Source of the DNA: Eurosta solidaginis
Taxonomy: Eukaryota > Arthropoda > Insecta > Diptera > Tephritidae
Length of the DNA: 64,000 nt
Direction of reading: 5' to 3'
Assembly: GCF_040869045.1 (NCBI RefSeq)
Contig: NC_090322.1
Location: 277,414,662 to 277,478,661 of the forward strand
A program made the position numbers and the translations under genes. Positions 35,001 through 46,525 of the stretch are shown one piece after another. Position 1 is the stretch's first letter, and every line of letters starts with the position of its first letter. A model generated the notes under the pieces. The model searched no databases. It saw only the letters and a list, made by a program, of their open reading frames with translations, and had not been told where the DNA came from.

Positions 35001-35533
35001 GCTCGAGCGCTATAAACACAGGATTCCATGAAGATAATATTCTCAACATCAGTGGACAAAACAAAATTAGTAGTGCCAAAAAATTAGAACATAGTGGAGC
35101 TGAGAAAGGATTCGAGTTTAAAAAAGAATTAAATACAAAAAGGAAACAAAATAAATATAAAGCTGATAATAAAAATAAATCTCCAACAAAACCTATAAAT
35201 AAACATAACTACGAACTGATGAACACAAACATATTTGACGTTACAGATGGCACCACCAACATCCACACCTTCAAAAATTTAGATCGTGATTTAATAGAAC
35301 ATGGCGGAGAGCAGAATACAATAATTAATATTGATATATATGACGATCAAATAAGTGTTAGTAGCATACCATCGTCATCAACATCTCCACCATTAAGTTT
35401 AAATGGTTGTCTTGATAATAATCTAATGCATTTTCCAACCGGTGGCGATTGTGTTGATGATGCGAATAGTGGATTTTTCGGTGACATTGATTGTGGTGGT
35501 GGAGTTGATACAAACAGTGGTAGTGCTTTGTGA
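35001..35533 (+). CDS. rudhira: rudhira / BCAS3 orthologue, candidate conserved last exon
   Basis: Acceptor TTTTTTTTAG at 34991-35000. The first two bases (GC) complete the T carried from 2321 to Cys, then 176 codons run open to TGA at 35531-35533. The end of the peptide has SSSTSPPLSLNG followed by LMHFPTG, resembling the vertebrate BCAS3 C-terminus (…QPLSLFPTG…), so this is the more conserved of the two 3' exons. The upstream half is Lys/Asn rich. No ATG before 35219, consistent with a spliced exon. Exon 2166-2321 could join here directly, skipping 8833-12317, across an intron of about 32.7 kb. A cryptic phase-1 donor in the long exon (G|GTATTT at 9142) would also fit. AATAAA at 36014. Confidence 0.75.
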
Positions 35534-37100
35534 GAATTACTGAAGCGTCCTTCAAATGCAGGAGCAAATATTTTTAGTGGCAGTTCTTATTTAAGCAAGT
35601 TTTATAAAAATATTTTTAATAATTCAACATCAAAGTAGAAAATAATACTTATATATACATACACACATACATACACATTATGTTTAACGGGGTGTAATTG
35701 TAAGCGTTCATACAAATTTGACGATTAGTTGTTAAGTGAAGTAATAGTAAGCGGATGCTTCGTTGAGTCCTCGAAGGCTGAATTATCGTGTAATCTCTTT
35801 TCTGCGTGTCGCACTTAATATATCACGCATTTCATGCAACAATCAATGAAAAAGTACACACCCGAAAACATCTCCCATATGTGCTGAATCAATTTTTAGT
35901 TTTTACCACGGTACATCATATTTTACAGATTGCGAATTATTGAAATAATCAGTTAATTAGGCATAGGCGTGCGATATATTGTATATATGTATATATAGGC
36001 ACATCATTGAATGAATAAAAATTCGGTTGGATGCAATGGGCTCAGCGATGGCCAAGAAACTCCGTTTACATACATTCGCATATATTAACATAGGTAGCTG
36101 ATGTATTCAGATATATGTACGTATATATGTATGTATATGTATGCTTGATATACGAGTATTAAACATTTTCTAATAGCCTAGTTCGTTTAGAGTTTAATAT
36201 CGAAATTTGAGATAAGAAGGTAAGATCTCGTTTAAGACCATATCGACTGCTTAGTTTAATCTTAGTACATACCTAAAGCCGACGGCAGAGTGCTTGCTAT
36301 AAGCTATGCTAGGAGAGCAGCAATTTCATATATTTTACAAGCTAACCCGTTTCTGGCACTGTAAAAACTTTTACAATTTTCGATAAGAAATAATTTTCAT
36401 AGAGTTCTATCTTTATATTATAGCAACGCTTATCGCCTCCACTCTGTCGTCGGCCTAATACATTTTCAGCCGAGAAAGGGGAGTTTATGGGAAAAAATCA
36501 GAGTTTGGGTTTTTATGCAACAAAGTATAAAGAAGGTCGTTTTTAGAATGACTGCCGAACATCGTTATATTCAAATCAGTTGTGGAGATGACATAAGATG
36601 AGATCTCGTGATCAAAGCCAGAAAGATCAGCAAAAATCTCACTTCCCACGGCGCGATTTATTCAATTCTAGATCATGGATATAAACTATGGAGAGCGCGA
36701 CCTAGAACTGAACTTCATGATTTTTGACCTCAAATATTTAAAAAAAAATATAAATTCAGCTAATGACGATGAAGTTTATCTGCATATTATCATGCATTAA
36801 CCTTTACTTAATTCAGTTGTACATAAATGCACTCAAATTAACGGCAATTGCGAATTGAAGCGATTTGTAATAGCAATGCAATTTATGTACATATATGGTG
36901 TGTTTACTCCTAAATTATGCTGAAAAAAGTCCATTATTGTGCCATCTCGCCCGTTTCTCTGTCATACAAATAAGATTTTGTGTTAATTTTGAGGATATTC
37001 ATTGAAAGCCCTAGCTGATGCATAAAAAAGTTTTCTTATCTCAAATTCCCTTTTTTTGCCAAAAATTACTGGGCTACACGAGTCGAGCAATCATGCATAC

Positions 37101-37142
<42 letters not shown>

Positions 37143-37837
37143 ACATACATACATAGAGCGCAATTGCGTTATTGTAATCATCATTCCAAACAGAGCTGGG
37201 CAATAAGGTCAAAATCCAAATCTGAGGACTCCTCAATTTAGCTGAGACTATAATTACAACAATCGTAATTCGATCTTATTAATATTACGAATACTGTAAT
37301 TGTAATCGGCCCAGCTCGGACTTCAAAAATTGTCTATAAACTAATGATTTTTACAGCTTATTAAAGAAGTACGAGTACATAAAAATATTTACTTATATTT
37401 ATAATTATAGATATAGGTATGAACATATGTTTCAATAGGTTAACTGTTAAGGTACGATGTGATTTTTGAACGCATGACCAAAATCTATATATGTATATAA
37501 ATATCCGTTTCCAGCTAGATTGTTTAATTATAATTTGTTATAAATTAAATTGCTATATTTCTTAAATCGGAGTATGAAGTTTTATGCGAAAAGCGTTACG
37601 AAGAAGCTGAGCGCAAAAAATTAATACTAGCATAAAAATGATTGTCATCGTTTACGGAAGAAACGCCGTTAGTTATAGGTGGCACTTCGCAAATCCCGTT
37701 TTCCGACAATCGACATATTTTCCAGTCGACTAGGGATGCCGGCAGCACATTTCTTTTGTCCAATATTGCTTCATAATATTCGCAATTTTCGCAGTTAATC
37801 GAAGCGACACATAGATCACATAGACACAGACATCTGA
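35534..37837. other. 3' UTR of rudhira and following intergenic DNA
   Basis: AATAAA at 36014-36019 gives a likely 3' end about 480 bp after the stop. The DNA holds CATACATA-type short repeats (35650-35690, 36060-36150) and an (AT)n tract at 37101-37138. No exon or named element seen between 36020 and 37837. Confidence 0.5.
37101..37145. repeat. (AT)n microsatellite followed by (CATA)n
   Basis: About 19 AT repeats, then GTATACATACATACATA. Frames across it are artefacts. Confidence 0.85.
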
Positions 37838-38115
37838 TTGAAGACGCCTCACCTCCCAGGGACTTAAGAAGTATTCTCCGCAAGCATTACGGGGAAATAC
37901 GCCACCTGAAAACTCAGCCGTATGTAGAAGAACACAAAAAGGTCCACAATGATATCAAAAAAGGCGTCGGATCTCTAGGCCAGGAATTGCCTGGCGAACT
38001 CCGTTCTTGAAATTGGGTACTCTGAACTCGCAGAAGAGGAAAGCAATCTATCTAGGGAGACGCACGTCACTCTAGCTCAACTTCGATCTGGATACTGTAA
38101 CAGGTTAAGTTCTTA
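37838..38115 (+). pseudogene. Jockey-type LINE C-terminal fragment
   Basis: Frames give RKHYGEIRHLKTQP, then NSVLEIGYSELAEEESNLSR and ETHVTLAQLRSGYCNRLSS, the block typical of the end of Jockey-like ORF2. At least one frameshift. The 5' part is missing, as expected for 5'-truncated retrotransposition. Confidence 0.65.
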
Positions 38116-38709
38116 CCTTTTTATTTTCTCTTTCTTAAAAAGCAATTCCACTCAAAATATCCTCACTAATATACATAATTTTAAAGTACATAATGGGTAG
38201 AGTGCTTGAATAACATGCCTGAAATTTCAAGATCTATACAAAGTCACACATTATATTTTCCCTAAAATGGAATATATTAACGTTTCCATTAATTTCCGTT
38301 CTTGCGGAAGAGACAAGTGGTCTCTTCAGTTTGATAGTCTAGGCTATTCAAACCGAGTATGATTTTTAAAAATGTTCAAAATTGCAGTGCAGAGTAATTG
38401 ATTCGTAAACGCTAAAACAATTTAAAACATAAGTACAAATTTTTAGTTGAAAAAGATGTTGAATTTTATCGCAAATAGTTTCTTTTTATTATTTTATTCT
38501 ACATATTATAAACCTAAAGCTAAATTACACTGTGTGACGTTAAAACTATTAGGGATATAGTTCCGAATTACCGGAATCTGGGTAACAGATGAAATATTAT
38601 AACCGGTTTCGATTATCAAGAAGGACCTTTTTCGAAGTTTTCTTTTTCTAAAATCGCGAAATTCAATAAAGAGCAAGCCTCTAGAGATTTCATGTGATGG
38701 AGCTAAAGT
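38116..38709. other. Unassigned intergenic sequence
   Basis: About 600 bp, AT-rich; nothing recognised. Confidence 0.4.
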
Positions 38710-39510
38710 TTTATTGTCTTCTTCTTAAATCGTTGGTTGTTCCAGCGGAAAGGCTCCCGATAATACTTTCTTAGCTGGAACATCATCTTTCATTCGCATA
38801 ACATGGCCTTGTCAGGGTAGCCGCTGTTTTATTTCGCTGGAATATCTATGTCTGAGTAAAGCTCGTGCAGCTCATCATTAAACCTTCTTCGTACTCGCCG
38901 TCGCCAACGCGTAGAGGTCCGTAAACTTTTCTCTAGAACACTTCCAAAACCGCATTATCTGAGTTTTTCATGGTCCATGCTTTTGCACCATATAGTAGAA
39001 CGGGTACGATAACTGACGATTTTCGTTTGTCGAAATAGGACTTCATTTTTCAACTGCCTACCTAGTCCAAGGTAGCATTTATTGGCAACAGTGATTCTTC
39101 GCTGGATTTCAAAAGCTTATGTGGTTTTTTGTGTTAATGCTGGCTCCCAAATAAACGACGTATTTTACAATTTCAAAAGTATGGCTGCCGTGGCGTTGTT
39201 GCAAAGGCGCAAAAGCGCTGATTCTTTGCTTGATGACAGTTGGTACTTCGTTTTGTCCTCATTTACAGTCAAACTTTTTGACTGAACTGATAGTGTTCCT
39301 CAACGCCATTTTGCACAGCTGTATAAGTTTTGCGGGGAAACCAGATTCAGATATAGCGGTACGTAGGCAGCTCCTTCTTTTGCTGTCTAAGTTGGCTTTA
39401 AAATCGACGAAGAGGGTATGTGTGTCAACTCTTTTTTTATATCTTGGGCCGTGGCAATACCGTTTGAATTGTTGAGACTGAAAACATCGTTCTTTTGATT
39501 TTTGTAGCAT
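38710..39510 (-). pseudogene. LINE reverse-transcriptase remnant, antisense
   Basis: On the minus strand, 39259-39510 keeps an open frame with THTLFVDFKANLDS (RT motif A, usually VDFKAAFD) and FPAKLIQLCKMALRNTISSV. Farther along, around 38870-39010, another frame gives LLYGAKAWTMKNSDNAVLEV and RKVYGPLRVGDGEY, the post-RT region of the same element type. The YADD region between is lost or frameshifted. The type resembles the endonuclease-RT LINEs common in arthropods; family not fixed. Confidence 0.65.
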
Positions 39511-40486
39511 AAACCAAAATAAGGGCCGTTTATTTTCTGTATGTAAGCCTGACGAAGTATATTTATTTTATTTTTTCGGTCACACGGTGTTATTAACAAA
39601 AATAATCAAAAATGTGATTTCAATATGTTTTTCTAACTAAATAATGAATAAATAACTTGTATAGGTATAAATAAGAAAGTCAACTAATTATATAAGACCT
39701 TTATTGTTTAAAATGGTATTTTAGTAAGTTTCTTTAATCATGATTATGGTTTGGACTTTTCTATAGCATATTGCGAAAACTGCTATAGACCGGTAAGTAG
39801 ATTACTTATCTATATCTCGACTGTCTGTTTTGACCCAGTCCGTCTCGGAAAATTTATGATTCAAAAATACTCCTCATCAGAATATGCATGAATTACAGTA
39901 GCCGAGGTATGATAATCATCCATACAGCGACTAAAAGTTTAGTGAGTTTATTTGCATGATTGAAGATGTTATGTCAAAAAAATGGGACAAAATATCTTCA
40001 TTCATGTAAAGTTTGAATATGTGTTATGAAGAGTTAAGGCCGAAAAACCCGTATTCGGTACGGTTAAATTTTGTGTTTGGTGGATTGGGTCCGTTAAAAT
40101 GTTTGTATTTGTTTTTTTTTTATATACTTAAGTTTCTGTGTAAAGGGGGGTATCTTTATTGTTCAATGCATGAAAACTTTTTTAAAGCAATTTTTATACT
40201 TTAATATTAACGCGACATCTGATAATATAAGGGGACAGCTGTTTCGGTTATACCTTGTAAATCTCTTCAAAGCCATTTCTCCCGTCACTTCTGCAATGAT
40301 CGATCTGTTGACAAACAGACTTGACCAAAGCCAAGTCGAGTATGTTTATCAACAGTTGGATCATTGCAAGAGTTCGTTTTCCCATGCCTCTCTCGAGACA
40401 GTTACTTGGTATAATCGAAACAGCTGTTGCCTTATTCATCCTAATGTCGCGGCGTGGTTAAATTTTTCCAAAATTGTTAATATTTA
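39511..40486. other. Unassigned intergenic sequence
   Basis: About 1 kb; frames at 40013-40535 show no known motif and run into the palindrome at 40487. No element ends recognised. Confidence 0.4.
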
Positions 40487-40630
40487 TGACCCGGCCTATG
40501 AAAAGGTGGTTTATGACTCAAAAAAGAAATTATGAGAAACAGCTGTTAAAGATAAACAATGCGTTTCTTCAGTTTCTTAGTAGCAGAAGTGTTTTTTGAG
40601 TCATAAGCCACCTTTTCATAGGCCGGGTCA
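40487..40630. mobile_element. Small foldback MITE (144 bp)
   Basis: TGACCCGGCCTATGAAAAGG at the left is matched by its exact complement at the right end; arms of about 39 bp differ at one base. Spacer about 65 bp. Target duplication not clear. Confidence 0.72.
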
Positions 40631-42070
40631 CATTTAAGCTTCTTTTCCTGTTTTTGAAAGATACATATATGTACATAAATAAATCAAAATTTTGCTCAAG
40701 CTGCTAACAGATTTTGTTGTAGTTTTACATTATATTAAAAAATGAATTTTAGATTTTATATCACATCAAATGTACAACAAATTACGTATTTTGTATGTCA
40801 CACAGGGTGCAGGGTTGCGTAAAATCTATTAATCTATTAAATAATTGTGCTTTGTTGGTCCAAGAATAATAATACACTTCAGATATATAAGTAAATAATA
40901 ACAACTAATTAAAAAAGAAACAAACAAATATTGCATTCTTCATTCGAGTAATTTATTCGTCTTTGAAATAATACATTTTCGAAAATTTTCTTGGAATTGG
41001 TTTAAAAAAATATTTGGTCTACACTAATGTATGTAGGTAGAGTATAAAAAATAAGTTGATCTATTTGCATTTATCTGATTTGTGATATTGCACTTTTGTA
41101 TTTTCGTCAGCTAAATAACTAAACATACATATGTACGTATATAGATTGTATATGTTAAAAAACCATATGGAATAACTTCCGGGGACAAGTAAGGAAGCAA
41201 CTTTCAACAGCATATAATACTTTAGTTTGCTATTTAGTATTTGGGACGTACTCTGCAGTTTGTCTCATATACATATATTAATATTTATTCACAAAATATG
41301 AATGTTTTTAATGCGAAATGCAGATTCATGAAATGAACAACTGTAATATCTTATGGGGATTTGAAGTCAATTTCAGTTTTGAAAACTCATCAGTGCTGGC
41401 ATTAAAAAATTGATTCTAATCCACTTTGTAGAGAAGAAATTTAAAAGAAAACATAGAGAATTTCTTATGGGCCAAATCTGAAGCAACGATGATTTTAGTT
41501 ACTTGAATTGACTTTTTCCCATAAATAACCAAATGCAAGAACGACACATAGTATTAATGAAAAAAAAAAATATATATATATATATATATACATATATATC
41601 AATCAGTCGTCGTGCCGTGATATTAAATTTTTTATATGGACTGTATGTGTATGCAGGATAAAAATATAGAAGGACTTATACATAGATATACTTAAAAGCA
41701 TACATATATAATTTTACAACGTACAATATTCATACATATGTATTTTCCTTTAAAAAAATAAAAAAAATATTGCTATACATGCATGTTTCAATGTGTTTAT
41801 CAAAATTATTTCAAAGATGCAGCGTAGGAAGGAGTGAAAATTTTGCGACGATACCGCATACTTGTCTTCTGAGGATTTAAAAAAAAGAGAGAACAATTTC
41901 TAATACTATTAATTAATTAGGAAATGGGCTGTCTAAAACCATTAAGGTATAATATATAGCAAATCACAACGAAATTTTCTGATAAATTTTTTGGTGGACA
42001 ATCAACATGTCCGTGCATACCGTCACGGGAAACTTACCACATTCAAGTTGAGTAGGATAATAGTTGGGTA
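40631..42070. other. Unassigned AT-rich intergenic sequence
   Basis: About 1.4 kb with an (AT)n tract at 41570-41590. No gene or element recognised. Confidence 0.4.
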
Positions 42071-42100
42071 GTACCCAATAAACATTTGAGGTTGAGTTAC
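42071..42100. repeat. Inverted terminal motif, left partner
   Basis: AGTACCCAATAAACATTTGA and the following GGTTGAGT match, in inverted order and with a few changes, 51445-51472 (complement AGTACCCAACAAGCATTTGG, GCTTGAGT). They may be the two ends of one old element or two unrelated copies of an end. Confidence 0.45.
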
Positions 42101-43296
42101 ATTAGTTCTGAAGTTGATAACTAGCATACTTTTCAAACCTCAAGTGTTGTTTCTCAACTATGGCCCAACTTGGGAATCATAGCGTTCAAAACAAAAAGGG
42201 CATATTTTCATGTGGCAAAAAATGTCGTTTCTCAAGTTGAGAAAAAAATATTTCCTAACATGTACGCAAATTTGATTCTCAATTGGACTCGAATGTAAGA
42301 TTCCAATACTGCAGCATTTTCATATAAACTAAATAAAACATGTATAAAGTATTTTTAGTTTACAACGCTTCATTAACCGCTTGGTTGTTTTTGTTGGCTT
42401 TGGTGGTGTCTCCTTACGACGTTAGAGTTATAAAATGAAACAGCTGCGGATTTGAAACTTAGGAAAATTACAAAATTTTTTATCAATCGTAAACAAAATT
42501 GTTAAAAAAAGTATTTAGTTATGAAAAAAGGTCGCATATTTTAAGGCTTAGAATCAGTGCTGCTCAAAATTTTTTATATGGAAGTGCGAATCACAATACA
42601 TGTACAAAATTGTATGTGAACTGAAACTTTTTGTATTTAAAAAATTTTAGTTGTTAGAGGTCGGAAAAAGTTGAATATTTGGTTTCAATTTACAAAATGT
42701 TTGCTTAAAATATTACGTAAATAGTTATATCATCAACATAAAAGAGCCAATAAATTTAATTCTGAAAGTAGCGAAAAATTACATTAACCTCTAGCCGTAG
42801 TTTTTATATACCGTCGGAATTTGGGTTTCAGTAATCATACTAAAAGTGAATGTAGAGATTTCCGCGAATGTTGCATTGGAAATTGAATTTTAAAACTTTT
42901 GAAATGCTAATTAAGAAGGCTCCGCGTGGCTTGTTTAAATTTGTGTTCAAATTTACCTACATATATTAGCAACAGAGATTACTAAGGTGCTGAAATACCA
43001 CCTGAATTTAATAAAATGTTAAACAAGTAAATAGCAGGCATGGTTACTTTACGGTTCCTCCAACTTCCAGTTAAAAAATGTCTCATAACCAAGAAATATA
43101 ATAAATATACCGAATTGAAATACAGTCACAGAAACTATCCCGTAAGGAGAATCTCTAGTTCAAAATAAGTGCATTTCTACTGCATTCTGAGCCACTTATA
43201 GTTCGCCATCTATCTCTTTTACATGTTTTTAACTGGCGAATTTAACATGGCGATGTCCTAGGCGGTGGAAATTGTCCCCGCTGCTTTAATTTTAAG
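42101..43296. other. Unassigned sequence
   Basis: About 1.2 kb. Near 42110-42260 the words TTTCTCAACT and CTCAAGTTGAGAAA repeat, perhaps subterminal repeats of an old element starting at 42071. Otherwise nothing recognised. Confidence 0.35.
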
Positions 43297-43610
43297 AGGT
43301 GTCACTCGATACTTTGTTGTTGCCAAAGCAACCCTGTCATGTCGAATGTGATTCTCAAGGAAGTTTTGTTTAGTTTTTTTTAATTGAATCCTATATAGTT
43401 ATGCGGTAAAGTGACTTTGCATAATTACGATTTTTGGAAAGAGAATTAATTAATTAATTTAATACAATCAATAAAATAAACACAAATACCCCACGAAAAT
43501 ATATAGAAGGCGTTTTTATAAATACATCTGATAAAAAACACCAACGACTACCTTGAGAAAACATCGAGTAATTTGCTTTGGCAACAACAAAAGTATCGAG
43601 TGACGCCACT
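43297..43610. mobile_element. MITE with ~33-bp inverted ends
   Basis: GTCACTCGATACTTTGTTGT then TGCCAAAGCAA at the left (from 43301) pairs with the complement at about 43572-43604. The middle is AT-rich and non-coding. Target duplication unclear, so superfamily is open. Confidence 0.65.
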
Positions 43611-44159
43611 TGACAAATATATACTCTTTGCTTTTTCGATAGTTACGTACTGGTGGAATAGTGTTGAGAAAGAGGCATACTCATATGTAGCCGCAGCTCG
43701 TTAAAGCTAGTAGCAGTTTTTTTGTCGTTTTTATAACTGAAAATCTAGCTATTAACGAACTAATACTTATTTGGCACTCTAGGTCTAGTTCTGAACCAGA
43801 ATTGTTTTTCACTAGTTGCTGACTTCCCTTGAGGGTAATTAACTGATCTATATATATAAAAAGAAGTGTACATTTTGATTGTCACTCCATAACTCGAGAA
43901 CGGATAGAAAGATTGCCATGAAATTTTTAGGAAAGATACAGGAAGGAGAGATGATGGTTAGTTGATTTTGAAATCCCAAATCGGTTTAGCCATTCTTGAT
44001 TTATGATTTTTTTTAGAAAAAATTCAAATATATATATAAAAGAAAGTGGTGTTAGTTACACTACGCATAACTCAAGAACGGATGAACCAATTTGGCTGAA
44101 AATTGGTGGAAAGGTAGCTCAGAACCAGGGAACGGACATGGGATACTTTTTATCCCGTT

Positions 44160-44780
44160 CTGGCTAGGGTCTTGAGATCAAAACGTGGACCTGGGTAATC
44201 TGGGATATGTTTGTAGAGTATGGGTGTCAAATGGAAGCTGTTTATGAGTACTTTGATACTGGGTATTTTTCGTACCCCTGGGTGACTAGGGTCTCGAGAT
44301 ATAGGCCAAAACGTGGACCCGGGCACTCCTAGAATGTGTTTATACAATAAGGATATCAAAAGAAAGCTGTTGAGTGCTTTAGTACAGGGTAGTTTTCATA
44401 CCTATTAGTGACTAGGGTTTCGAGATATAGGCAGAAACGTGGATAAGGGTAACACTAGGATGTGTTTTTAAATTATGGATATCAAATTGAAGCTGTTGAT
44501 GTGTGCTTTAGTACAGAGTAAGTTTTATGCTGCTGGGTGACTAGGGTCTAGAGATATAGGCCAAAACGTGGACCCGGATACACCTAGAATGTGTTTTTAC
44601 TTTATGGGTATCAAATTGAAGCTGTTGATGTATGCTTTAGTACAGAGTAAGTTGTACACCGCTGGGTGACTAGGATCTCGAGATATAGGCCAAAACATGG
44701 ACCCGGATAGCCCTAGAATGTGTGTGTATTATGGATATCAAATGAAAGCTGTTGCTGAGAGCTTTAAAGTAATTTTCATT
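44160..44780 (+). repeat. ~125-bp tandem array inside the Helitron
   Basis: Units with CGAGATATAGGCCAAAACGT and AGAATGTGTTT recur about every 122-130 bp (phrases near 44206, 44337, 44459, 44589, 44716). The units are homologous to the 130-bp units at 16850-17950 and 31040-32080. Confidence 0.78.
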
Positions 44781-44959
44781 GTGATATTCGATTTAGTCGC
44801 ATAAACCTGGCAAAACTGATAAATATGCATGCGAAGCCGAAATAAAGACATGAATTAATAATACCCACATACCTATTTACATACGTCCTATTCGATTTGC
44901 CTGAAATTTGGTATATAAATTTGCCTATATTAGTATTTACGATGCTTTTTCCGGGAAGT

Positions 44960-45065
44960 AGAGCAGAGACGGACTGGGACTGTGATTAGGACTACGACTG
45001 GGACTGAGGCTGAGACTGTGACTCGGAGTGGGACTGGGACTGAGACTCGGAATGGGACTGGAACA
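44960..45065. repeat. GGGACT-type minisatellite
   Basis: Imperfect hexamer repeats (GGGACT, GAGACT, GGAGTG and similar). Its complement gives an artefactual Ser/Gln-rich frame. Confidence 0.75.
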
Positions 45066-45312
45066 AAATACATACCACCAAGAATGAGAAAAACTTGAGA
45101 GAAGAGAAAAGAGAGAAGGAAAAGACTGAGAAAGAGATAGAATGAGACGAAGATGGTGATAGATGAAGCGAAAAATACGGAGGGAGGAGTGAATACAAAG
45201 ATTAGGAAAAAGTGTAGACGGGCGAGGGCAAAGTTAGACGGAAAAAGCTTATTAAAATGTATGCAGATAGACCAAAAATTTAGGGCAGAACAACGTCTGC
45301 CGGTTCTGCTAG

Positions 45313-45948
45313 TATCATATAAAGTTAGAATAGGCTCCTCTTGTTTTGGTACAGTTTTGCTTACATTCTTTGGTCATATGCACCATATATTTCAGCTCCG
45401 CGGTCAATTATCTATTTTAATTTTATTTATGAATCAATTTTGATTACACATTTTTTTCAGTGCTATAATATTTTTGAATAATTTTTAGTTGTTAGTGTAA
45501 ATTTTTTTATCATACACAAGTGCCTGAGCTTCATACGGGAGTGCTTTTGTATGTTTGAGTGTTGATGTATCAAATCAAATAAAAAAGGGTATGATCAGCT
45601 GTCCCATGCTGCCACCTTGTATCATTTCGCCATGAGCATTTCCATATGATTCGAAATTATATGTGAGGGCATATGAACAATTTTTTTTATATTCAAAGTG
45701 TGAATTTGAATCTGTGCCTATGATTCAGGGCAAAACAAAAACAGCAGTGCTACAAGTGTATAGGGGTTGAGCAGCTCTGCTTAGAATTAATGAACAAAAG
45801 CGTAATTTACACTTTTAATATAATGCTTTAAAATGTGTGTAACACTTAAAACCCACAAGTGTCACGCGAAAAAAATTATTTTGGGCAACACGCTTAAATT
45901 ACTACACTCTGCAAAAATAATGTTTTATATATTCTTTCCACAAAATCC
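45313..45948. other. Unassigned intergenic sequence
   Basis: About 640 bp between the Helitron and the split LTR; no motif recognised. Confidence 0.4.
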
Positions 45949-46525
45949 TGTGAGTAAAAATACTGCGATTCCTCTTATTTGCAACCTTCTGCTAACGTTC
46001 GAATCACTAAACTGTTGAATAAATAACTCCACTTTTCAATAATGCAAAATGGCCTTTATTAAAGTACTTCACAATAACACTTATATTGCTCGCCAGATAG
46101 CGTCTTAAATCAAACTGATTGTCGTGCCTCTACTGTTGCTGCCTTTTATACTGTCTGGTTTCCTTGTTGCACATTTCTAGGATTTTCTATTCTAGAATTT
46201 ACTAGTTAGTTATCAGCTATGAAATTATCAGATATAACTACGTTTATAGCTTCTCGTATGCGCGTGTATATGTGAGTTATACTTGCACAAATTATTCAGG
46301 GCTGTCATGTAATCCAATTGCTGTCGGAATCGAATTTAAAAACGACAAAAAAATAACTTTGGTGTCATGAAATCCAATGTTATCGGTTTAATGTTCGAAT
46401 CGGAATTAGTGTCGGTTTTAGGTGTCACAGAATCCAATAATATCGGTTTTGCTATCGGAAACAAACCAATCAGTTCAATGCCATTGGATTTAATTTTTTC
46501 TCTTGCAGTTGAATATTTTCTAAAA

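Larger units (their letters stand above)
43847..45312 (+). mobile_element. Non-autonomous Helitron
   Basis: Starts TC (TCTATATATATAAAAAG) after an A and ends CTAG before a T, the Helitron insertion rule A|TC...CTRR|T. A hairpin GGCAGA/TCTGCC (loop ACAACG) lies just before the end, as expected 5-12 nt upstream of CTRR. No inverted ends or target duplication. Early sequence has two ACTCGAGAACGGAT / ACTCAAGAACGGATG phrases typical of insect Helitrons. Holds a ~125-bp tandem array (44160-44780) and a GGGACT-type minisatellite (44960-45065). No Rep/helicase gene. Confidence 0.82.

Noticed and set aside
44992..45198. Ser/Gln-rich minus-strand protein
   Set aside because: Produced by the GGGACT-type minisatellite.
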